DNA of 44,352 nt. Source: an uncultured Eubacteriales bacterium. Its GTDB lineage: Bacteria > Bacillota > Clostridia > Peptostreptococcales > Anaerovoracaceae. Below, piece after piece: positions 34,269 to 41,452 of the stretch. The position numbers and the translations under genes were made by a program. Below the pieces are notes generated by a model. It was given only the letters and a program-made list of their open reading frames with translations, had not been told where the DNA came from and ran no database searches. The DNA lies in NCBI GenBank assembly GCA_902803725.1, contig CADCRD010000006.1:1-44352 (forward strand), in the 5' to 3' direction. Position 1 is the stretch's first letter, and each line of letters opens with the position of its first letter.

Positions 34269-35092
34269 TGGAACAAAACAAGGCAGGCCGCCTGAGCCCT
34301 GTTGAAAGGGTAAAACTGGCTCGCAGCAGCCTGAGGCCCGGAACAGAAGATTATATAAAGAACATCATTGAAGATTATATTCCGATGGCCGGCGACAGAT
34401 GCTACGGAGATGATCTGAGCGTGACAGGCGGAATAGGTTTTTTTCACGGAATTCCCGTTACAGTTATAGGGCATGTCAAAGGGCATGATCTTGATGGAAA
34501 CATGAAACACCGTTTCGGTATGCCTGATCCTGAAGGTTACAGAAAGGCAAGCCGGCTGATGCTCCAGGCGGCAAAATTCGGACGGCCGGTGATCACTTTT
34601 GTCGATACACCCGGAGCTTATCCGGGAAAAGAGGCCGAAGAACGCGGACAAGGTCAGGCAATAGCTGAGTGCATAAAAACAATGAGCAGGCTTTCCGTTC
34701 CGACGATATCCGTGTTCACGGGTGAAGGAGGCAGCGGCGGAGCTCTCGCGTTTGCAGTGAGCGACAGATTGATAATGATGGAAAACAGTATCTTTTCCAT
34801 ACTTTCCCCTGAAGGATTTGCAAGCATTTTATGGCACGATTCGGACAGATGGCAGGAAGCATGCGAAAAAATGAAACTGACCGCTGCCGATCTTAATGAA
34901 ATGGGTATATGTGATGAAATCGTACCCGAACCGTCGTTTGAGATGGAAGGATCATATGCTGTTATGTTCAGAAGGATCGATGAAGCGATAATAAGAAATC
35001 TGAAACCGCTGTTAAAAACAGACGGAGAGGAACTGATAAAAAGAAGATATCTGAAATTAAGAAAAACAGGGAGCAAATATGGCAGGAATTAG
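34268..35092 (+). CDS. accA: Acetyl-CoA carboxylase carboxyltransferase alpha subunit
   Basis: AccA forms the alpha2beta2 carboxyltransferase with AccD. The 274 residues are somewhat shorter than the E. coli protein (319), mainly because of a short N-terminus, as in many Gram-positive bacteria. Visible signatures are GFFHGIPVTVIGHVKGHD, RFGMPDPEGYRKASRLM, FVDTPGAYPGKEAEERGQGQAIA, GEGGSGGALAFAVSDR and SIFSILSPEGFASILW. It overlaps fabH by 14 nt. Confidence 0.97.
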   Translation: MEQNKAGRLSPVERVKLARSSLRPGTEDYIKNIIEDYIPMAGDRCYGDDLSVTGGIGFFHGIPVTVIGHVKGHDLDGNMKHRFGMPDPEGYRKASRLMLQAAKFGRPVITFVDTPGAYPGKEAEERGQGQAIAECIKTMSRLSVPTISVFTGEGGSGGALAFAVSDRLIMMENSIFSILSPEGFASILWHDSDRWQEACEKMKLTAADLNEMGICDEIVPEPSFEMEGSYAVMFRRIDEAIIRNLKPLLKTDGEELIKRRYLKLRKTGSKYGRN

Positions 35093-36008
35093 AATTTTGG
35101 GATGCGGTTATTCTTACGGTGACCGTATCGTGACTAATGACGATATGGCGAAGATCGTCGATACCAGCGATGCCTGGATCAGAAGAAAGACAGGTATCAG
35201 GCAGAGATACATCGCAGAGAATAAAAGCAATTTGGATATGGCACAGGAAGCATCTTTATCAGCAATGAAGTGTGCAGGTGTTACGGCAGAGGAAATAGAT
35301 CTGATAGTGGTATGTACTTTCACACAAGATGACCCGACACCTTCGATGGCTTGCAAACTTGCCGGAAAGCTGGGTGCGGGAAATGATATTCTGACTCTGG
35401 ATATCAACAGCGCCTGTTCAGGTTTTATATATGGGTGCATAACAGCAAACGCTCTTCTGGCGGGAGGCAGCTTTAGAAAGGCTCTTATCATAGGCGCGGA
35501 AAAATTGTCTTCACGTGCTGACATGACAGACCGCAGGACATGCGTGCTGTTTGGAGACGGTGCAGGAGCGATAGTCTGCGAGTATTCAGAAGATGGCTTT
35601 TTTGAATCGAACTTCGGCTGCATGCCTAATGATACGATTCTGGGATGCGGAGGAGATAAAGGCGCGATATATATGAACGGGCCTGAAGTATACAGGTTCG
35701 CTGTCAGCAAAATACCGCAGTCTATCAATGAACTGGTGGAGAAAACGAAAGTCGGTCCTGATGAAATAGATTATGTCATTTGTCATCAGGCGAATATGCG
35801 CATAATAGACAGCGTAGCGGAGAAAGTTGTTTTTCCGGCTGAAAAATTCTACAAAAATATTCAGAACACAGGAAATACATCAGCAGCAAGTATTGCTATC
35901 TGTCTTGGTGAGATGTGTGAAAAAGGGCTTTTGACCCCCGGCAGGAAAATTCTGTGCAGTGGCTTCGGAGGAGGACTGACCTGGGGATCCATGATCATAA
36001 AAGTATGA
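35079..36008 (+). CDS. fabH: Beta-ketoacyl-ACP synthase III
   Basis: FabH starts fatty acid synthesis by condensing acetyl-CoA or branched acyl-CoA with malonyl-ACP. The 309 residues carry the Cys-His-Asn triad: Cys in NSACSGFIYG, His in ICHQANMRIID and Asn in NTGNTSAASIA. The GxGxG-type ending FGGGLTWGSMIIK is typical. It begins inside the 3' end of accA. Primer preference (straight or branched) cannot be read from these motifs. Confidence 0.97.
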   Translation: MAGIRILGCGYSYGDRIVTNDDMAKIVDTSDAWIRRKTGIRQRYIAENKSNLDMAQEASLSAMKCAGVTAEEIDLIVVCTFTQDDPTPSMACKLAGKLGAGNDILTLDINSACSGFIYGCITANALLAGGSFRKALIIGAEKLSSRADMTDRRTCVLFGDGAGAIVCEYSEDGFFESNFGCMPNDTILGCGGDKGAIYMNGPEVYRFAVSKIPQSINELVEKTKVGPDEIDYVICHQANMRIIDSVAEKVVFPAEKFYKNIQNTGNTSAASIAICLGEMCEKGLLTPGRKILCSGFGGGLTWGSMIIKV

Positions 36009-36032
36009 AAGGAATATTAACAGGAAAATAAA

Positions 36033-36968
36033 ATGGAAAGAATCAAAAACATGTTTGGACTGGATTTCCCCGTATTTCAGGGGGGTATGGCAAACGTGGC
36101 GACAGGAGAATTTGCAGCTGCGGTGTCAAATGCAGGAGCTATGGGGATCATTGGCTCAGGCGGAATGGACGCGGAGCAGCTGCAGAACGAGATCAGAAAC
36201 TGCCGGAAGGCAACCAACAGACCTTTTGGAGTGAATATCATGCTGATGAATCCTCATGCTGATGATCTGGCTGATCTTTGCTGTGAGGAAGGTGTGAGTC
36301 TTATCACAACAGGAGCAGGTAATCCCGGAAAGTATATTGAAAAATGGCAGCGGGCCGGAATAAAAATATTTCCGGTCGTATCCTCGACAGCGCTGGCGAT
36401 CAGAATGGAAAGACTGGGAGTAGACGGGATCATAGCAGAAGGTTATGAGAGCGGAGGTCATGTCGGAGAGCTGACAACAATGGTACTGGTTCCGCAGGTC
36501 GCGGATGCTGTCAGCATTCCCGTAGTCGCAGCCGGAGGCATAGCCGGAGGAAAACAGATACTGGCTGCACGCATTTTAGGCGCTTGCGGAGTTCAGATGG
36601 GAACGGTCTTTCTGGCAAGCTCTGAATGTCCTGTGCATGAAGAATACAAAAAGGCTGTTCTGAGAGCAAAATCAAACGATACGGTCGTTACCGGACGCAG
36701 TGTAAATGCGCCAGTCAGGATCATCAAAAATCAGATGGCACGTGAATATCTGAAGAGAGAACGGGCAGGAGCGCAAAAAGATGAACTGGAACAGTTCACA
36801 TTGGGTTCTCTTGGCAGAGCAGTGCGTGAAGGTGACGTCAAATACGGTTCACTGATGGCCGGACAGGTTTCCGGAATGATCCGGGAGATAAAACCGGTCA
36901 GAAAAATACTGGTGCAGTTGTTTGAAGAATATGATCACGAACTGAAAGAACTGTGTGAAAAAGCATAA
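36033..36968 (+). CDS. fabK: Enoyl-ACP reductase II (FMN-dependent)
   Basis: FabK, a flavoprotein unrelated to FabI, performs the last reduction of each elongation cycle using NAD(P)H. The 311 residues form the nitronate monooxygenase-like TIM barrel: FPVFQGGMANVATGEFAAAVSNAGAMG at the start, FGVNIMLM, AEGYESGGHVGE with the catalytic-region His, VVAAGGIAGG and GACGVQMGTVFL for the FMN phosphate. The fab cluster context supports FabK over other 2-nitropropane dioxygenase-like enzymes. No fabI or fabL is present here. Confidence 0.95.
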   Translation: MERIKNMFGLDFPVFQGGMANVATGEFAAAVSNAGAMGIIGSGGMDAEQLQNEIRNCRKATNRPFGVNIMLMNPHADDLADLCCEEGVSLITTGAGNPGKYIEKWQRAGIKIFPVVSSTALAIRMERLGVDGIIAEGYESGGHVGELTTMVLVPQVADAVSIPVVAAGGIAGGKQILAARILGACGVQMGTVFLASSECPVHEEYKKAVLRAKSNDTVVTGRSVNAPVRIIKNQMAREYLKRERAGAQKDELEQFTLGSLGRAVREGDVKYGSLMAGQVSGMIREIKPVRKILVQLFEEYDHELKELCEKA

Positions 36969-37000
36969 CTTCAGATCTGACATGACAGAAAGGGAAAAGA

Positions 37001-37963
37001 ATGAAGACAGGAATATTGTTTGCAGGGCAGGGAAGTCAGCATCCCGGAATGGGAAAGGATCTTTATGAAAGTTTTCCGGCATTCAGAAAAGCATTCGATG
37101 CACTGACTGAGCAGGAAAGGCAGGCGGCTTTTGAAGGGCCGGAAAGTGAACTGGTCAGGACCGAGATCACTCAGCCTGTATTGCTGGCCTTTGCAGCAGG
37201 AGTATATAACATTTTAAGAGAAGAGATCCCGGGCTTTGCGCCTGATATGGCAGCAGGATTGAGTCTGGGCGAATACTCAGCATTGACTGCAGCAGGTGTT
37301 TTCGATTTTGAAACAGCGTTGGATCTGATAAGGCTGAGAGGACGGCTGATGGCCCGGCAGGCCGAAGGGACAAATGCAGTCATGAGCGCTGTGATAGGAA
37401 TGGAGCGCGGGCAGCTTAAAGAATTTGTTGAAAGAGCCGGCAGAGATGTCAGCAAATCATCTTCTGTGACGGATGAAGGACACGAATTCGTTGAAATAGC
37501 GAACTATAACTGCCCGGGACAGATAGTTATTTCCGGAAGTGAAAGAGCAGTGGCATACTGCGAAAAACTCATTACAGAAAGCGGAGCAGGAAAAGCTATA
37601 AGACTGGCGGTAGGCGGTCCTTTCCACACATCCTGCATGAAGCCGGTGGGCGATGCTCTGGCAGAAAAATTCAAAGAGATACAATTCGGAGAAATGAGTT
37701 TTCCGGTTCTGTTCAACTATACGGGAGATATAAAGAAAGATGATATGACTATCCGGGAACTTCTCAGTCGTCAGGTATACAGCAGTGTCATGTTCGAGGA
37801 CACTATCATGAATATGAGCAGAAACGGAATAGAGCAGATCATAGAGGTCGGACCGGGAAAGACGCTTTCCGGATTCGTCAGAAAGACTGACAGAAAAATA
37901 AAGACTATGAAAGCGGAGAATATCGGTGACATCGAAAAAATAATCGCGGAATACAAATGCTGA
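37001..37963 (+). CDS. fabD: Malonyl-CoA:ACP transacylase
   Basis: FabD transfers malonyl from CoA to ACP. The 320 residues start with the typical GILFAGQGSQHPGMGKDLYE, have the nucleophile elbow GLSLGEYSAL (Ser), the Arg in IRLRGRLM and the catalytic His in GGPFHTSCMKP. The end (VGPGKTLSGFVRK) is standard. It sits 32 nt after fabK; GAAAGGGAAA serves as ribosome binding site. Confidence 0.97.
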   Translation: MKTGILFAGQGSQHPGMGKDLYESFPAFRKAFDALTEQERQAAFEGPESELVRTEITQPVLLAFAAGVYNILREEIPGFAPDMAAGLSLGEYSALTAAGVFDFETALDLIRLRGRLMARQAEGTNAVMSAVIGMERGQLKEFVERAGRDVSKSSSVTDEGHEFVEIANYNCPGQIVISGSERAVAYCEKLITESGAGKAIRLAVGGPFHTSCMKPVGDALAEKFKEIQFGEMSFPVLFNYTGDIKKDDMTIRELLSRQVYSSVMFEDTIMNMSRNGIEQIIEVGPGKTLSGFVRKTDRKIKTMKAENIGDIEKIIAEYKC

Positions 37964-37993
37964 AGAAAATCTTGTTCTAATTGATGCTTATGA

Positions 37994-38017
37994 ATGTTGT
38001 GCCCATGGTCACAACAT
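37994..38017 (+). repeat. 24-nt imperfect palindrome between fabD and fabG
   Basis: Arms ATGTTGTG (37994-38001) and CACAACAT (38010-38017) are perfect 8-bp complements; the centre CCCATGGT is itself near-palindromic, leaving one C/T mismatch in 24 nt. There is no T tract, so it is not a terminator. It could be an RNA processing or protein-binding site inside the operon. Confidence 0.55.
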
Positions 38018-38108
38018 GGATACAAATAAGGAAAACGACAGCGAACCCGCGATTCGCCACAATGCGAGAAGTATAAAAGGAAACAGAGAAACGGTAAGGG
38101 AAACGAAA

Positions 38109-38879
38109 ATGAATGAAAATGAAATGAAGAAAAATGTTAAGGAAACAAGAGATGCGGCCGTGGTCACCGGTGCAGGCCGGGGAATAGGAAGAGCAATAGC
38201 CGTAAAACTGGCAGAGAAGGGATGCGATGTCGTGATCAATTACTCTTCCGGCAAGACAGCTGCAGAGGAGACTGCAAAGCTGTGTGAGGAAAGAGGTGCG
38301 AAGACGGTCATCGTTCAGGGAAACGTAGCTGAACCGGAAGACTGCAGCAGGATAATCGACGCTGCAAAAGAAGCATTTGGCAGGATCGATATCCTCGTAA
38401 ACAATGCAGGGATCACACGCGACAATATTCTGATGAGGATGACAGAAAAGGATTTTCAGGATGTCATCGATGTTGATATGACAGGTGTGTTCAATATGAT
38501 GAAAGCCGCAGCACCGGTAATGATCCGTAAAAGATATGGCAGGATCATCAATATCGCTTCTGTTTCAGGGATCATGGGGAATCCGGGACAGACGAATTAC
38601 AGTGCCGCAAAAGCCGGAGTGATCGGTATGACAAAAGCTTATGCCAGAGAGGTTGCTTCAAGAAATATAACGGTGAATGCTGTTGCACCCGGAATGGTAA
38701 AAACGGATATGACAGATGCCATGCCTGAAAAGGCAGTCCAAAGCATGATCTCACAGATACCGGCCGGCAGGATCGGGACCCCGCAGGACATTGCCGGAGC
38801 AGTCGCTTTTCTCGCAGACAGAGACACCAGTTATATCACAGGTCATACTATTTGCGTGGACGGCGGAATGTGCATGTAA
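38109..38879 (+). CDS. fabG: 3-oxoacyl-ACP reductase
   Basis: FabG is the NADPH-dependent short-chain dehydrogenase that reduces beta-ketoacyl-ACP. ATG 38109 is chosen because AAGGG lies 8 nt upstream; the frame is open back to 38016, but the extra 31 residues are polar, unlike the family, and have no SD. The resulting 256 residues still have about 12 more N-terminal residues (MNENEMKKNVKE) than usual, so ATG 38127 is another option. Motifs: TGAGRGIGRA, NNAGITRDN, the Ser/Tyr/Lys triad (IASVSG, YSAAKAG) and DGGMCM at the end. Confidence 0.96.
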   Translation: MNENEMKKNVKETRDAAVVTGAGRGIGRAIAVKLAEKGCDVVINYSSGKTAAEETAKLCEERGAKTVIVQGNVAEPEDCSRIIDAAKEAFGRIDILVNNAGITRDNILMRMTEKDFQDVIDVDMTGVFNMMKAAAPVMIRKRYGRIINIASVSGIMGNPGQTNYSAAKAGVIGMTKAYAREVASRNITVNAVAPGMVKTDMTDAMPEKAVQSMISQIPAGRIGTPQDIAGAVAFLADRDTSYITGHTICVDGGMCM

Positions 38880-38957
38880 GAATTGCCGATGTTGGTCAAA
38901 ATGAATCGATCAGGACGAGTTGAAAGGAAATAAACCGGGAGGTCAAATAGAAAACCA

Positions 38958-40193
38958 ATGGAGAAGAAAAGAGTAGTAATAACCGGAATGGGTGCAATAT
39001 CTCCCATAGGAAACAGCGCATATGAGATGTGTGATAATGCATTCTCAGGAGTCGGAGGAATAGCGCCCTTAACGCTGATAGACACGACAGACAGAAAGGT
39101 CAAGGTTGCCGCCGAAGTGAAGGGTTTTGATCCTGCGTCGGTAATGACGAAGATGGAAGCCCGCAGGACAGCAAGGTTCGCGCAGTTTGCGGTTGCAGCA
39201 GCAGATGAAGCTTTAAGGCAGAGCGGAGTCGACATCAAGGATGAAGATCCGGCGCGATGCTGTGTCTATATTTCCAGCGGCATAGGAGGACTGAAAACTA
39301 TCGAAACTGAATATGAAAGAGGCAAAAGACGCGGATTTGATTCAGTTTCACCATTGTTCATTCCTATGTGCATATCTAATATGGCGGCAGGGCTTGTAGC
39401 TATCAGACTGGGTTTTCAGGGCAGCTCCAGCTGTATTGTGACGGCTTGCGCATCGGGAAACAATGCGATAGGCGAAGCTTTTCGCGCTTTGCGTGACGGT
39501 TATGCGGATGTGATCTGTGCCGGCGGCAGTGAAAGCAGTATAACGGATCTCGGCGTTGGCGGTTTTGCCTCAATGAGAGCAGTAAGCACATCTGACGATC
39601 CCGAACGCGCATGTATCCCGTTCGACAAGGAAAGAGAAGGCTTCGTAATGGGCGAGGGTGCCGGAGTATTGATGCTGGAAACATACGACCATGCTGTGAA
39701 AAGAGGAGCAAAGATATTAGGCGAGATAACAGGATACGGCGTTGGATGTGATGCACATCACATGACAGCCCCGCTTGAGGATGGCTCGGGAGCTGCCAGA
39801 ACCATGCAGGATGCACTGGACGATGCAGGGATCACAGCTGATCAGATCGCTTATATCAATGCTCATGGAACAGGCACACCGATGAATGATGCCAGCGAAA
39901 CAAGGGCAGTCAAAAAGGTCTTTGGCAGTTCAGCCGAAAAACTCGTGATGTCATCGACAAAATCAATGACAGGACATACGCTGGGTGCGTCAGGCGCAAT
40001 TGAAGCGATCATTACAGCCGAGGCACTTCATCGTCAGGTGGCCCCTCCTACGATCAACTACAAAGTCCCCGATCCCGAGTGTGATATCGACAAAGCTGCG
40101 AATGCTGCAAAGTCACTCGAAATGGAATATGCGATGAGCAATTCATTCGGATTTGGAGGACACAATGCTTCGCTGATATTCAGGAGAGTCTGA
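38958..40193 (+). CDS. fabF: Beta-ketoacyl-ACP synthase II
   Basis: FabF elongates acyl-ACP with malonyl-ACP. The 411 residues have the Cys-His-His triad: Cys in VTACASGNNAIG, His in NAHGTGTPMND and His in MSNSFGFGGHNASL, plus the Lys in SSTKSMTGHTLGASG. GGGAGGT is the probable ribosome binding site, but its spacing of 14 nt to the ATG is long. It is 78 nt after fabG in the same operon. Confidence 0.97.
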   Translation: MEKKRVVITGMGAISPIGNSAYEMCDNAFSGVGGIAPLTLIDTTDRKVKVAAEVKGFDPASVMTKMEARRTARFAQFAVAAADEALRQSGVDIKDEDPARCCVYISSGIGGLKTIETEYERGKRRGFDSVSPLFIPMCISNMAAGLVAIRLGFQGSSSCIVTACASGNNAIGEAFRALRDGYADVICAGGSESSITDLGVGGFASMRAVSTSDDPERACIPFDKEREGFVMGEGAGVLMLETYDHAVKRGAKILGEITGYGVGCDAHHMTAPLEDGSGAARTMQDALDDAGITADQIAYINAHGTGTPMNDASETRAVKKVFGSSAEKLVMSSTKSMTGHTLGASGAIEAIITAEALHRQVAPPTINYKVPDPECDIDKAANAAKSLEMEYAMSNSFGFGGHNASLIFRRV

Positions 40194-40250
40194 TCCTGCG
40201 CAGCAAAACAGTTAATTAGTGCTGAATTATTATTTTGACGGAGATTTCAA

Positions 40251-40679
40251 ATGGAACTTGATATAAATGAAATAAAAAAGATATTGCCGCACAGATATCC
40301 GTTCCTGCTGGTCGACAGGATCACGGAACTTGAGCCGGGAAAGAGTGCCAGAGGGATCAAATGTGTATCGGCAAACGAAATGCAGTTCATGGGACATTTC
40401 CCCGATTATCCGGTAATGCCCGGAGTGCTGGTGCTGGAAGCTATGGCGCAGACCGGTGCTGTGGCCATTCTCGTGAGCGAAGAGTACAGAGGAAAGATCG
40501 CTCTGTTTGGCGGCGTAAATAAATGCAGATTCAGGAAGGAAGTCATGCCGGGCGATGTTCTGGAGCTTTTCTGTGAGATCAGTGCGGTGAGAGGGCCTGT
40601 CGGATTCGGAAAGGCCAGGGCGACGGTAAACGGAGAAACAGCAGCTGAGGCGGAACTGTCATTTGTTATTAAGGCGTGA
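40251..40679 (+). CDS. fabZ: 3-hydroxyacyl-ACP dehydratase
   Basis: FabZ is a hotdog-fold dehydratase that makes trans-2-enoyl-ACP. The 142 residues carry the catalytic His in LPHRYPFLLVDRI and the Glu in MPGVLVLEAMAQTGA, and end in the usual ATVNGETAAEAELSFVI strand. It follows fabF by 57 nt. Its 3' end contains the -35 box of a promoter for the next gene. Confidence 0.97.
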   Translation: MELDINEIKKILPHRYPFLLVDRITELEPGKSARGIKCVSANEMQFMGHFPDYPVMPGVLVLEAMAQTGAVAILVSEEYRGKIALFGGVNKCRFRKEVMPGDVLELFCEISAVRGPVGFGKARATVNGETAAEAELSFVIKA

Positions 40680-40691
40680 GTTTGATATAAT
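40663..40691 (+). promoter_or_regulatory. Internal promoter for the MarR-type gene
   Basis: TTGTTA (40663-40668, inside fabZ), a 17-bp spacer and TATAAT (40686-40691). It would let the regulator be made apart from the long fab operon. AGTTTGAT next to the -10 box resembles half of a FabT site, but the other half is poor. Confidence 0.6.
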
Positions 40692-40714
40692 ACTGTACAA
40701 GAGGAGTAAGTTTA

Positions 40715-41233
40715 ATGCTGGAAAGAAACTTTGGCAGAGTGTACAACAAGTTTAAACTTCATCTGTACAGTCAGATACTGCGAGATGTAGATGATAGCGA
40801 AGATGAAATTCTTTCGGTTCAGGAAGTTGTTTATCTGGAAATCATCACTGCACTGCGTCATCCGACTGTAAATGATTTTGCTCATTTTGCCAAACTGTCC
40901 GGGCCGAATGCGGCGTACCGTGTAAACAGGCTGATCAGAAAAGGATATATCCAGAAGATCCAGTCGACACGGGACAAGAGAGAATATCATCTGATCCCGA
41001 CCCCTAAATATAAAAAGAATTACGGTTCAGCACTGAATTACATAAACGTAGTTTCCGACCGGATGCGAGAGCGGTTTTCCGAAGAGGAAATCGAAAGCTT
41101 TGATAAGATGCTCGCAACAGTCGGCACTGAGCTGATGCCGGAGATGCACAGCCTCAATACGAACAGATTCGATCCGGATAAGACTAAAAAATCAAGTAAT
41201 GAGAAAGAGAAAAAAGAACTGCCGGGTGAATAG
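40715..41233 (+). CDS. MarR-family transcriptional regulator, probable fab operon regulator
   Basis: This winged-helix DNA-binding protein has 172 residues. The helix-turn-helix region is visible at about 50-95 (LRHPTVNDFAHFAKLSGPNAAYRVNRLIRKGYIQ), followed by the wing (STRDKREYHLIPTPKY) and a helical C-terminal dimerisation part with a charged tail. In Streptococcus and relatives the MarR protein FabT sits at the 5' end of the fab operon and represses it; here the gene is at the 3' end, right behind fabZ. Control of fatty acid synthesis is therefore inferred from position. GAGGAG precedes the ATG; a terminator overlaps the stop codon. Confidence 0.85.
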   Translation: MLERNFGRVYNKFKLHLYSQILRDVDDSEDEILSVQEVVYLEIITALRHPTVNDFAHFAKLSGPNAAYRVNRLIRKGYIQKIQSTRDKREYHLIPTPKYKKNYGSALNYINVVSDRMRERFSEEEIESFDKMLATVGTELMPEMHSLNTNRFDPDKTKKSSNEKEKKELPGE

Positions 41234-41247
41234 GCAGTTCTTTTTAT
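41215..41247. terminator. Bidirectional terminator overlapping the marR stop codon
   Basis: Perfect 9-bp stem AGAACTGCC (41215-41223) / GGCAGTTCT (41233-41241), flanked by A-runs on the left and TTTTT on the right. It works in either direction, as expected between convergent genes, which fits the remnant read from the minus strand just beyond it. Confidence 0.88.
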
Positions 41248-41252
41248 TATCA

Positions 41253-41417
41253 TCAGTCAAGGGCTTTTTTCAGTACTTCAAGGTTACTTTTCATGACTGA
41301 GAGATAATCATGATCGCCATCTGCTGAAACAATATGATTGAAAGGGTAAAGAAAAGACATTCTTATCATTGAAAACTGTGCGGTTATGTGGCAATATTTC
41401 TTTGAAAACGCATTCAC
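41253..41417 (-). pseudogene. Remnant resembling the C-terminus of a ZnuA-type metal-binding lipoprotein
   Basis: On the minus strand a 54-codon frame (GTG at 41417, stop 41255-41253) ends in HDYLSVMKSNLEVLKKALD. This strongly recalls the C-terminal helix of ZnuA/AdcA-family substrate-binding proteins of metal ABC importers (pattern YL-LM-NL--LKKAL). The preceding FLYPFNHIVSADG aligns in feel with their L-HPFHN-tail strand. Upstream the frame hits a stop at once, there is no SD, and no further homologous sequence is visible before the exporter gene starts. I infer the stub of a gene truncated by a rearrangement; the call rests on pattern recognition only. Confidence 0.5.
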
Positions 41418-41452
41418 TTAAGTAAATTTGCCATGTTTGCAGGAGAAGGATT

